Source: JBFWYO01 sp050186335 (lineage in GTDB: Bacteria > Pseudomonadota > Alphaproteobacteria > Bin65). From it: a stretch of 13,968 nucleotides of DNA. Below, piece after piece: positions 1 to 7,262 of this stretch. Made by a program: the position numbers and the translations under genes. The notes under the pieces are model-generated. The model searched no databases, had not been told where the DNA came from, and saw only the letters and a list, made by a program, of their open reading frames with translations. Location of the stretch: assembly GCA_050186335.1 (NCBI GenBank), contig JBFWYO010000104.1, positions 1 through 13,968 of the forward strand. The letters run 5' to 3'. Each line of letters opens with the position of its first letter. Position 1 is the first letter of the stretch.

Positions 1-1
1 G

Positions 2-1048
2 GATTTCGCCAAAATCGAAGTGAGCCCGGTCCACCCGCCCGGCTATTACGGCGAAAAGAGCAATAAGCGGGCGTTCAATCTGGCGACGTCGGTGCGCGAA
101 TTGAAGCCGATGGGCGACTTGCCCCCTGGCATCGATCGGGGCGATTATGCCAGGGGTACGGAGACGGATTTGAAACCCCATCTGCTGACCGCGGCCCTGC
201 TGCTGCTGATCCTGGATCTGCTGATCAGCTATGTGCTGCGCGGGTTGGGTTGGAAGCGGGCCGCCGACGCCACGGTGGGCATGGCGCTCGTGGCCGTGGT
301 CGCCCTGATCCTCGCCCCCGCACCGCAAGCCGGCGCCGAAAGCGTCGACGAATTCACCAGGAAAGCATCAAGCGAGACGGTGCTCGCCTATCTGATCACC
401 GGCGAGGGCGAAACGGATCGCGTCAGCGAGGCCGGCCTCACCGGCCTGCGTTTGATCCTGCGCGCGCGCACATCGGTCGAGCCGATCGTCATGGGCGTCA
501 ATCCGGACCTCGACGAGCTGGCGTTTTTCCCGCTGATCTATTGGCCGATCACGCCGGGCCAGAAACCGCCCTCGGCCCAGGCGGCGGCGAAACTGCAGAC
601 CTACCTGCGCAGCGGCGGCATGATCGTGTTCGACATTCGCGACAGCCAGGTCGGCACCGGCGCGGATACCGGCGACGTCCGCCGCGTGACCCAGGCGCTG
701 AAGATTCCGGCCCTCGTGCCGGTGCCGGAAAACCACGTGCTGACAAAGGCTTACTACCTGCTGCAGCGTTTTCCCGGGCGCTGGGTCGGCGGCCAGACCT
801 GGGTCGCGCAGCCCGAGCAGACCGCGTTCGACGGCGTCTCGCCGATCATCATCGGCACCAACGACTGGGCCGCCGCGTGGGCCGTCGACGGCAACATGCG
901 GCCGCTGTTCCCCGTGGTACCCGGCGGCGAAGCGCAGCGCGAACAGGCGTTCCGCTCCGGCGTCAACATCGTCATGTACGCGCTGGCCGGCAACTATAAG
1001 GCCGACCAGGTGCATATCCCGACCATCCTGAAAAGACTCGGCCAATGA
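2..1048 (+). CDS. DUF4159 domain membrane protein, C-terminal part (5' end outside window)
   Basis: The reading frame is open from base 2 with no stop, so the gene begins upstream; the GTG at 20 is an internal valine, not a convincing start. Visible are two hydrophobic membrane segments, encoded at about 180-245 and 268-330, then a soluble domain encoded at about 370-1030. That domain matches DUF4159, with a pattern like LAFFPLIYWPI and then YLRSGGMIVFD, which resembles a class I glutamine amidotransferase-like Rossmann fold. In this family the missing N-terminus usually carries a BatA-type aerotolerance domain, and the gene lies downstream of a MoxR AAA+ ATPase and a DUF58 protein; those would be left of the window. 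The stop overlaps the next start by four bases (ATGA at 1045-1048), so the pair is probably translationally coupled. The biochemical role is unknown; involvement in envelope or complex assembly with MoxR is inference. Confidence 0.85.
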   Translation, partial: DFAKIEVSPVHPPGYYGEKSNKRAFNLATSVRELKPMGDLPPGIDRGDYARGTETDLKPHLLTAALLLLILDLLISYVLRGLGWKRAADATVGMALVAVVALILAPAPQAGAESVDEFTRKASSETVLAYLITGEGETDRVSEAGLTGLRLILRARTSVEPIVMGVNPDLDELAFFPLIYWPITPGQKPPSAQAAAKLQTYLRSGGMIVFDIRDSQVGTGADTGDVRRVTQALKIPALVPVPENHVLTKAYYLLQRFPGRWVGGQTWVAQPEQTAFDGVSPIIIGTNDWAAAWAVDGNMRPLFPVVPGGEAQREQAFRSGVNIVMYALAGNYKADQVHIPTILKRLGQ

Positions 1049-3126
1049 CCGGATTCGGCACCACGATCGCGTTCGCACCGTTGCTGCCGTGGCTGGTGCT
1101 GGCCGGCTTCGCCGTGGCGGCGCTGGCGGCCATCGTGGCCGGCCTGTTCCTGGGCGCGCGCGGGCTGTTCTGGCGCACCGTGGCGATCGCGCTGCTGTGG
1201 CTGATCCTGGCCAACCCGTCGCTGGTGATCGAAAACCGCGACCCGCTCAAGGATGTCGCGGTGATCGTGGTCGACGAATCGCCGAGCCAGCTGATCGGCC
1301 AGCGCAAGGAGCGCACCGAGGCCGCGCTCAAGCATGTGCGTGAAACGCTCGAACGGCTGGGCGACATCGAAATCCGCGTGGTGCGCGCCGGCAGCCCGAA
1401 GCAGGACGGCACCGAACTGTTCAATCCGCTGGAAAAGATCCTCGCCGACATCCCGCGCAAGCGCCTGGCCGGCGTGGTGATGATCACCGACGGGCAGATC
1501 CACGACGCGCCCGTCAAAGAGCGCATGCCGCGCGACATCGGCCCGCTGCATGTGCTGTTGTCGGGCGAAAAGAACGAGGGCGACCGGCGGATCGTGATCG
1601 AATCGGCGCCCAATTTCGGGATCATGGGCAAGCCGCTGCAGATGAAGATCCTGGTCGACGACAACGCGGCCGCGCCCGGCACGCCGGCCCGCGTGACCAT
1701 CAAGCGCGACGGGGTGCCCTGGCGCACCGTGACCGTGCCGGTGGGCCGCAGCCAGAGCATCGATTTCGAGCTCGAACACCCGGGCAGCACGTTTTTCGAA
1801 CTGGAAGTCGAGCGCGGAACGAGAGAACTCACGCTCGACAACAATCGCGCGGTTGCCGCGATCAACGGCATTCGCGACCGGCTGCGCGTGCTGCTGATTT
1901 CCGGCGAACCGCATCCCGGCGAGCGCAGCTGGCGCAACCTGCTGAAGTCCGATCCCGGCGTCGATCTGGTGCATTTCACCATTTTGCGCCCGCCGGAAAA
2001 GCGCGACGTGACGCCGGTCAACGAGCTTTCGCTGATCTCGTTCCCGGTGCGCGAGCTGTTCGAGGAAAAGCTCAGCGAATTCGATCTGATCATCTTCGAC
2101 CGCTACCGCCGGCGCGGCGTCATCCTCAACCAGTACTACCAGAACATCGCGAAATACCTGGAGAAGGGCGGCGCCCTGCTGGTCGCTTCCGGCCCGGCCT
2201 TCGCCTCGCCGCTCAGCCTGTATCATTCGCCGCTCGGCGAAGTGCTGCCGAGCCAGCCGACCGGCCAGGTGATCAACCAGCCCTACCGCGCGCTGGTCAC
2301 CGACAAGGGCCTACGCCATCCGGTCACCGCCGACCTGCCGACCTCGGGCGACAAGGACAAGCCGTGGGGCCGCTTCTATCGGCTGATCGATGTCACCGTG
2401 AAGAACGGCCACGTGCTGATGACCGGCGCCGAAGGTAGACCGTTACTCGTGCTCGACCGCGTCGGCGAAGGCCGCGTCGCGCAGCTCTTGACCGATCACG
2501 CCTGGCTGTGGGGCCGCGGCTTCGACGGCGGCGGACCGCAGACGGAAATCATGCGCCGGCTCGCGCATTGGCTGATGAAGGAGCCGGAACTCGAGGAAAA
2601 CCGCCTGTCTGCCGAGGTGCGCGGCGACCAGTTGCACGTCTCGCGCCGCACGCTCGATCCGAATCAGACGCCGGCCACGATCACGTTGCCGAACGGCGAA
2701 CAGAAGCAGATGCCGCTGGCCCAGCAGCCGAACGGCCGCGCGACCGGCAACATGGAAATCTCGCAGCCGGGCCTGTACCGCATTACCGATGGGCAGCGTT
2801 CGACGATGGTGGCGGTGGGCTCGCTCAATCCCAAAGAAGTGCTCGACGTGCGCACAACGGCGGACAAGGTGGCGCTGATCGTCGAGGTCAACACGGGCAG
2901 CATCGTCTGGCTCGGCAACGACGGCAATCCGGAAGTGCGCCGCGTCGATGCGGACCGCGACGTGGCCGGCCGCAACGTGGTCGGCCCGGCGCAATGGATC
3001 GGCCTGAAGCGCAACGGCGACTATGTGGTGACCGGCATCCGCGACGTGCCGCTGCTGATCGGCCTGCTCGCCCTGCTCCTTGCCACGCTCCCGCTGCTCG
3101 CCGCCTGGCGCCGCGAAGGCAAGTAA
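1045..3126 (+). CDS. Membrane protein with von Willebrand-type MIDAS and amidotransferase-like domain
   Basis: A 693-residue protein. Two membrane helices lie at about residues 12-37 and 41-57, and a third at the C-terminus (about 667-688), so the large middle part probably sits in the periplasm between anchors. It carries DESPS at 77-81, which fits the metal-binding DxSxS of a von Willebrand A domain, and ITDG at 147-150, a later conserved strand of the same fold. A second alpha/beta region near residues 345-390 has LIIFDRY followed by YLEKGGALLVASG, like a class I glutamine amidotransferase fold without the catalytic Cys motif. It is the usual partner of the DUF4159 gene, whose stop overlaps its start. 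Likely a metal-dependent binding or scaffold protein of a MoxR-type system rather than an enzyme; the ligand is unknown. Confidence 0.85.
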   Translation: MTGFGTTIAFAPLLPWLVLAGFAVAALAAIVAGLFLGARGLFWRTVAIALLWLILANPSLVIENRDPLKDVAVIVVDESPSQLIGQRKERTEAALKHVRETLERLGDIEIRVVRAGSPKQDGTELFNPLEKILADIPRKRLAGVVMITDGQIHDAPVKERMPRDIGPLHVLLSGEKNEGDRRIVIESAPNFGIMGKPLQMKILVDDNAAAPGTPARVTIKRDGVPWRTVTVPVGRSQSIDFELEHPGSTFFELEVERGTRELTLDNNRAVAAINGIRDRLRVLLISGEPHPGERSWRNLLKSDPGVDLVHFTILRPPEKRDVTPVNELSLISFPVRELFEEKLSEFDLIIFDRYRRRGVILNQYYQNIAKYLEKGGALLVASGPAFASPLSLYHSPLGEVLPSQPTGQVINQPYRALVTDKGLRHPVTADLPTSGDKDKPWGRFYRLIDVTVKNGHVLMTGAEGRPLLVLDRVGEGRVAQLLTDHAWLWGRGFDGGGPQTEIMRRLAHWLMKEPELEENRLSAEVRGDQLHVSRRTLDPNQTPATITLPNGEQKQMPLAQQPNGRATGNMEISQPGLYRITDGQRSTMVAVGSLNPKEVLDVRTTADKVALIVEVNTGSIVWLGNDGNPEVRRVDADRDVAGRNVVGPAQWIGLKRNGDYVVTGIRDVPLLIGLLALLLATLPLLAAWRREGK

Positions 3127-3210
3127 ACGGCCGCACCTATTCTGAGGCACCTCGACGCGCGCGCTCTCTCGCGGCACAATTTTGTGGTCGAGATTTCGCC
3201 TGCGGCCCAT

Positions 3211-3246
3211 CCCCTCACCCCCAACCCTCTCCCGTCGAGCGAGGGG
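3211..3246. repeat. Short GC-rich inverted repeat, REP-like
   Basis: Non-coding sequence after the vWA gene, with the arms CCCCTC (3211-3216) and GAGGGG (3241-3246) around a pyrimidine-rich core containing CCAACCCTCTCCC. Sequences of this kind are scattered between genes in many proteobacterial genomes. It could also act as a weak terminator or mRNA 3'-end stabiliser for the + strand operon, but it has no T-run. The remaining bases of 3127-3360 hold no gene. Confidence 0.35.
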
Positions 3247-3284
3247 CAAGGCTGTCGCTTCGCCCACGCCAAACCGCGCACAAA

Positions 3285-3316
3285 TAAAAAGGCCGGTTCC
3301 CTTGCGGGAACCGGCC
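3285..3316 (-). terminator. Rho-independent terminator of the first porin gene
   Basis: A perfect 11-bp stem: GGCCGGTTCCC (3291-3301) pairs with GGGAACCGGCC (3306-3316) around a TTGC loop. On the minus strand it is followed by a run of five Ts (A-run at 3286-3290 on the given strand). It lies about 45 bases past the stop of the porin gene, which is where an intrinsic terminator is expected. The plus-strand side lacks a T-run, so it serves the porin mainly. Confidence 0.9.
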
Positions 3317-3360
3317 TCAGTCTTAGAGGCTTCTAATTATCCGATCGTCAAGCGATCAGA

Positions 3361-4812
3361 CTAGAAGCGATACAGCATACCCACTTGGATGCGGCTCTGC
3401 TTGCCGTTCACGCCATTGTAGCGCGACTGCATGAAGTAGATGTATTCCACACCGAAATCGACCTGGGGCACCGGGCTCCAGATCAAGTTCGCGTGCGCCG
3501 AATACGTGAAGTGGTTGGCACCGTATGTGCCCAGGTAGTTGGCCAAGTTGACCTTGCCACCCGGAACTTCGTCGGCAACTTCCAGCAACGCATAGCCGGC
3601 CGAGAAGTTCGAGCGGATCGTATCGGTCCACTTGACCTGTAGCCAACCGTAGAAGCTGTACGACAACACGGTATTGATGTCCTGCGAGCCCGGTGTCAGG
3701 CCGGTCACGACGGACTCAGTATAGATACCGCCGTAATGCGCGGCCGAACCCTTGCCGACGGTAGCGATACCGCCGATGGCAAGACGCGGGTTGAAGCGGT
3801 AAGTGCCCGCCACCGCGAACTGCCAGCCCCAGGCTCCTTCGTGCAAACCAGCGCCGTTATCGTACTCGATGCGACGGAGCTGACCGCCGGCCCAAACGCG
3901 GCCGTTGCCGAAATCATACTGCGCGGCGAGCACGATGTTCGGTATCAAGAACACGGGCTGACCGGCCATGCTGGTGGTCGCCGTAGCCGCAATACCGTTG
4001 GCGCAAATCGTCGCAGCGGAAACCGTCGCAACGCCGCAAATCGCGCGGCCGCCGGCTAAGCCCGGATCTTCCAACGCGGCCATGATCGTGAAGCCGCCCG
4101 GGAAGACGTGGGTGTAACGAATCTGCGCCGTGCGAAGGCCGTTGGCGCCGATGTCGCCGCCGAAGTCGATCGTTTCAGCGCCGGACCAGACCGGGTTGAA
4201 CGTCGACCAGGTTTGACCCGCGAGCACCGGACCCAACTCGCCATAGGCGTGCCGGATACGGAAGTCGGAGTTGGCGAAGTAGCCGTTGTTGACCTGCGAG
4301 CTGATGCTGGTCGTGCCGCCGAAGAAGTCGCCTTCGAAGTGGGTATGCAATTCACCCCAATCGGTCGGCGTCCAGGTCTGAACCCACACGCGCGACTGGC
4401 GAGCGTGGAAACGGAACTGGCCTTGTTGACGGGCCAAAACGGAATTGTCCGGGGCCGTGGCGATGTCAGCGTCCGTGTACAGGCGGTCACGCAGACCGTT
4501 GCTGCCCAGCGTCGGGATGCCGTTCAGATCATAGATCATGTCCAGCTTCACGTAGCCGCCGATACCCATCGACGTGCGCGTGCCGGGAAGCTTCCAGGTC
4601 CGGGGCTTGTCGCCCGCTTCGACCGCGGCGGATGCCGCGATGCGCTTTTTGGTCGCCGTATCGGCTTCCATCTTCGCAATCTTTTCCTGCATCGTTTCGA
4701 TCTGCGAACGCAGGTCCGAGATTTCGTCGGCCCAAGCCGGAACCGATACCGCCATCAGCGCGATGGCTGCACCGGACGCCAGCAAGGCGGTCCGATAGTT
4801 GGTGATAGTCAT
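3361..4812 (-). CDS. DcaP-like outer-membrane porin, copy 1
   Basis: A 483-residue outer-membrane beta-barrel protein, probably a trimeric channel for small, perhaps anionic, solutes. Residues 1-28 form a signal peptide ending AWA before DEISDL. Residues 29-57 form a short coiled coil, as in the periplasmic N-terminus of DcaP-type porins. Then come WKLPGT and GGYVKLDMIYD, the usual first barrel strand. The chain ends in LLYRF, with the terminal Phe recognised by the BAM machinery. C259 and C270 sit in one predicted loop and could form a disulphide. The start at 4812 is chosen because AGGAGG lies just upstream and the signal peptide begins there; an upstream in-frame ATG would add 22 non-hydrophobic residues before the signal. 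It is a paralogue of the porin at 7263-8663 and is monocistronic. The substrate is not evident. Confidence 0.85.
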   Translation of the reverse strand: MTITNYRTALLASGAAIALMAVSVPAWADEISDLRSQIETMQEKIAKMEADTATKKRIAASAAVEAGDKPRTWKLPGTRTSMGIGGYVKLDMIYDLNGIPTLGSNGLRDRLYTDADIATAPDNSVLARQQGQFRFHARQSRVWVQTWTPTDWGELHTHFEGDFFGGTTSISSQVNNGYFANSDFRIRHAYGELGPVLAGQTWSTFNPVWSGAETIDFGGDIGANGLRTAQIRYTHVFPGGFTIMAALEDPGLAGGRAICGVATVSAATICANGIAATATTSMAGQPVFLIPNIVLAAQYDFGNGRVWAGGQLRRIEYDNGAGLHEGAWGWQFAVAGTYRFNPRLAIGGIATVGKGSAAHYGGIYTESVVTGLTPGSQDINTVLSYSFYGWLQVKWTDTIRSNFSAGYALLEVADEVPGGKVNLANYLGTYGANHFTYSAHANLIWSPVPQVDFGVEYIYFMQSRYNGVNGKQSRIQVGMLYRF

Positions 4813-4816
4813 GGAA

Positions 4817-4822
4817 CCTCCT
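4817..4822 (-). promoter_or_regulatory. Ribosome binding site of porin copy 1
   Basis: The minus strand reads AGGAGG, four bases before ATG at 4812-4810. This near-perfect Shine-Dalgarno sequence decides between this start and the ATG 22 codons upstream, and suggests strong translation. Confidence 0.85.
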
Positions 4823-4956
4823 CTCAAGTTTTCCCTCTCTAGGCATCCCCTCGGAAGGCCTAAAGCCCCAGACCCCATGCGGACTCCGGATCAGCGTTTA
4901 TCGAGGTTTGGCAGGGGTTGAATCAAGGCAATTCTGCGACCGGGGTCCGAATCTCG

Positions 4957-4980
4957 CCACACTGTGGTTAATTTGCCACA
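4957..4980. promoter_or_regulatory. Candidate operator: three alternating CCACA/TGTGG half-sites
   Basis: CCACA (4957-4961), one base, TGTGG (4963-4967), eight bases, CCACA (4976-4980). The first two make an 11-bp near-perfect palindrome, and the second and third make a TGTGG-N8-CCACA inverted repeat with an AT-rich centre, a common form for dimeric regulators. It is about 145-170 bases upstream of porin 1. The spacing is two bases longer than the CRP/FNR-type TGTG-N8-CACA arrangement, so the family of the regulator is unknown. Confidence 0.3.
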
Positions 4981-4989
4981 TTTCTGCCA
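4974..4989 (-). promoter_or_regulatory. Candidate sigma-54 promoter for porin copy 1
   Basis: The minus strand reads TGGCAGAAATGTGGCA. Against the known sigma-54 consensus TGGCACRNNNNTTGCW it has the invariant GG and GC at the required 10-base gap and differs at two consensus positions. Transcription would begin near 4963, giving a leader of about 150 bases. The -12 element overlaps the CCACA half-site at 4976-4980, so a protein bound to the palindrome could block it. The match was found by eye, and chance occurrence in a GC-rich genome is possible. Confidence 0.35.
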
Positions 4990-5358
4990 TTCCGTTTTCG
5001 CTTTTAATTTCATTGAGTTAACGGCGGCGAACGAATTTCGCCTTGGGTTAGCCGCAGATCGCGACCGGCATCGGCAAACTAAATCACGGCGTGTCGGTTC
5101 ATTGCTGCGGATTTCTACCTAGTCGGGCGCGATCGTCAGTCCACGCCGCACCTACCTGCTCTAATTTGTCCTTTACGCCAGCGACGCAACGAGCTCGGCG
5201 CTTTGCGGAACATGCGCAACGTCGCTACAACGATTTCCGGTTGTTTGCTAACACCAACAAGTACGCGGGATCGCTCCGCTGCCGGATCGTTTGCCGATGC
5301 ATAGACCTAGCCGTTCAATGACTGGCGGAGCCGAACCGGCGCTGCGGACGGGGCTGCC

Positions 5359-7152
5359 ATGACCGGACGGCTTCCCGGCCCCGACGCGCAAAGCCTGGCG
5401 CGCGTCCAGTCGCTGCTCAACCAGGGTCAGCTCGAGCCGGCCGCCGAAATCCTGCGCTGCATGATCGCGCGGGATGCGCGTTCGGCAATTGCGCAATCGC
5501 TGTTGGGCGCGGTTCTCGGGCAGCAAGGCCGCCATGTCGAAGCGATCGAGCATTTGCGCAAAGCAGTCGCGTTGAATCCCGGCGAGCCGTATGCACAAAG
5601 CAATCTCGCGGGCGCGCTCTATGCGATCGGCGAATATGACGCCGCCATCGAGGCGGCTCGGCAAGCGTTGCGTTCGGCGCCGAAATTTGTGCCCGCGCTA
5701 TGTAACCTTGGTCAATCTTGTTTGATGGCCGGGCGAATTTCCGAGGCCCGCGACGCGCTTGAGCGCGCGCGCCAAATCGAACCTAATTCGCCGTTTCTGT
5801 CGACGCCCTCCGCTCGCCTGCATACCGAATTGGGCGACCATCAAACGGCGATTGCCATGCATCGCAAGGCGACTGCGAGCAACCCGACGGACCCAATCGC
5901 TCATAGCCTGTTGCTATGTGCCATGAACTACAGCGATGCAGTCACCCAGAAAGACATTTTCGAGACCGCGCTAAAAACCCCGCTCCGCCGCTCGAACCCG
6001 CCCGCCCCGCGCGGCCCCGCGACGGCCAGCGAGGCGCATCGCAAGCTGCGTGTCGGATTTGTCTCGCCCGATCTGCGGCGCCACTCGGTCGGCTATTTCC
6101 TGCTTCCATTGATCGAGCATCTCGACCGCAGGAAGGTCTCGGCGATCTGCTACAGCGATACGCTTCAGCCCGACACGATGACAGAGAAGTTTCGCGCCGT
6201 CGCCGACGAATGGCGGGCCAGCGGCCAATTGCGCGGCGAAGCGCTGGCGCAACAGATCAGGGCCGATCGAATCGACATCCTGGTCGATCTGTGCGGTCAC
6301 TGGGTGCACAACCGTCTGGCCGTATTCGCGCAGCGTCCCGCCCCGCTGCAGATAAGCTGGCTCGGCTATCCGAATACGACGGGCCTGTCGACGATTGACT
6401 ATCGCATCACCGACGAGATCGCCGACCCGCCGGGCGACGGTGACGCGCTCCACACCGAAACGTTGCTGAGAATTCCAGCACCGTTCGTCTGCTATGGCGG
6501 CTCGATGCCGACGCCGGACACGGCGCCCCCGCCTTGTCTGCGCAAAGGCGCGGTTACGTTCGGATCGTTCAACAATCTGGCGAAGCTTTCCGACTCGACG
6601 CTGCGGCTGTGGGCCCGGATTCTACAGGCCGTTCCGGGCAGTGGCTTATTGTTGAAATCCGGCGGTGCGGGCGACGCCGAGGTGCAGCGCAGCTTCGGTC
6701 GGCGATTGGCCGGCCACGGCATCGACCCCGCGCGCATTCAATGGCTCGCATGGCGCGGGACGACCGAGGAACATTTGAGCGCCTATGCGAACATGGACGT
6801 CGCGCTGGATCCGTTTCCCTATAACGGCACGACGACGACATGCGAGGCATTATGGATGGGGGTGCCGGTCGTTACGTTGCGCGGCGACCGGCACGCAGGC
6901 CGCGTGTCGGCAAGCTTGCTGTCCGCCGCCGGCTTCCCCGAATGGGTCGCCACAACCGAAGCCCAGTACGTCGAAACGGCGGTTCGCCTGGCTGCGGATA
7001 CCGCCGGGCTGGCCGCGCTCCGCCAATCCTTGCGCGCGCGGATGACCGCTTCCGCGCTGCGCGACGGAGCCGGTTTTGCGCGTCGGTTCCAGGCGGCTTT
7101 GCGGACGGTGTGGGCAAACCATTGCGCCGGCTTGCCGGCGACCCGGAACTGA
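5359..7152 (+). CDS. TPR protein with O-GlcNAc transferase-like domain (GT41, SPINDLY type)
   Basis: A 597-residue protein without signal peptide or membrane segment, so cytoplasmic. Residues about 12-180 form roughly five tetratricopeptide repeats, e.g. EAIEHLRKAVALNP and DAAIEAARQALRSAP. Residues about 229-590 form the two-lobed GT41 domain. RVGFVSPDLRRHSVGYF places H242 where human OGT has H498. GHWVHNRL and APLQISWLGYPNTTG are classic family blocks. FGSFNNLAKLSDSTL puts K409 at the nucleotide-sugar-binding lysine (K842 in human OGT), and DPFPYNGTTTTCEALWMG with GDRHAGRVSASLL completes the site. It should transfer a sugar from a nucleotide donor, probably UDP-GlcNAc, to a protein Ser/Thr; donor and target are not proven, and SPINDLY relatives can use GDP-fucose. 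ATG at 5359 has only a weak purine-rich site (GGACGGGG). It lies between two porin genes on the opposite strand, each ending in its own terminator. Confidence 0.88.
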   Translation: MTGRLPGPDAQSLARVQSLLNQGQLEPAAEILRCMIARDARSAIAQSLLGAVLGQQGRHVEAIEHLRKAVALNPGEPYAQSNLAGALYAIGEYDAAIEAARQALRSAPKFVPALCNLGQSCLMAGRISEARDALERARQIEPNSPFLSTPSARLHTELGDHQTAIAMHRKATASNPTDPIAHSLLLCAMNYSDAVTQKDIFETALKTPLRRSNPPAPRGPATASEAHRKLRVGFVSPDLRRHSVGYFLLPLIEHLDRRKVSAICYSDTLQPDTMTEKFRAVADEWRASGQLRGEALAQQIRADRIDILVDLCGHWVHNRLAVFAQRPAPLQISWLGYPNTTGLSTIDYRITDEIADPPGDGDALHTETLLRIPAPFVCYGGSMPTPDTAPPPCLRKGAVTFGSFNNLAKLSDSTLRLWARILQAVPGSGLLLKSGGAGDAEVQRSFGRRLAGHGIDPARIQWLAWRGTTEEHLSAYANMDVALDPFPYNGTTTTCEALWMGVPVVTLRGDRHAGRVSASLLSAAGFPEWVATTEAQYVETAVRLAADTAGLAALRQSLRARMTASALRDGAGFARRFQAALRTVWANHCAGLPATRN

Positions 7153-7173
7153 AATCGCTCACTCGGCGCGCGA

Positions 7174-7212
7174 AAGAAAAACCGGCCGAATCGGGAGGTC
7201 CGATTCGGCCGG
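7174..7212 (-). terminator. Rho-independent terminator of the second porin gene
   Basis: A perfect 13-bp stem: CCGGCCGAATCGG (7182-7194) pairs with CCGATTCGGCCGG (7200-7212) around a GAGGT loop. The minus strand continues into TTTTTCTTT (7181-7173 region). It sits about 50 bases beyond the porin stop and also lies just past the GT41 stop; the plus-strand side has no T-run, but the hairpin could still slow polymerase from that gene. Confidence 0.9.
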
Positions 7213-7262
7213 CGGAGGAAGTCCACGGGGATGTCTGTGGGGGGCGTGGACTTTAAGCGAAG

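Larger units (their letters stand above)
4813..5358. other. 546-bp divergent intergenic region between porin 1 and the GT41 gene
   Basis: No convincing gene is present; the short open frames here lack codon bias, a good ribosome site or any recognisable motif. The part around 4960-5030 is noticeably AT-richer than the surrounding genes, as expected of a promoter region, and holds the palindrome and sigma-54-like motif listed separately. A promoter for the GT41 gene must also lie here, but no clear -35/-10 pair was found for it. Confidence 0.7.

Noticed and set aside
994..2226. Long open frame on the minus strand opposite the vWA gene
   Set aside because: Rich in Arg, His, Ala, Gln and Asp with no family motif. 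It mirrors a gene with clear domains and membrane segments, a common artefact of GC-rich DNA.
4813..4878. In-frame 22-codon upstream extension of porin 1
   Set aside because: It would place a non-hydrophobic tail before the signal peptide, and it contains the AGGAGG ribosome site of the internal ATG.
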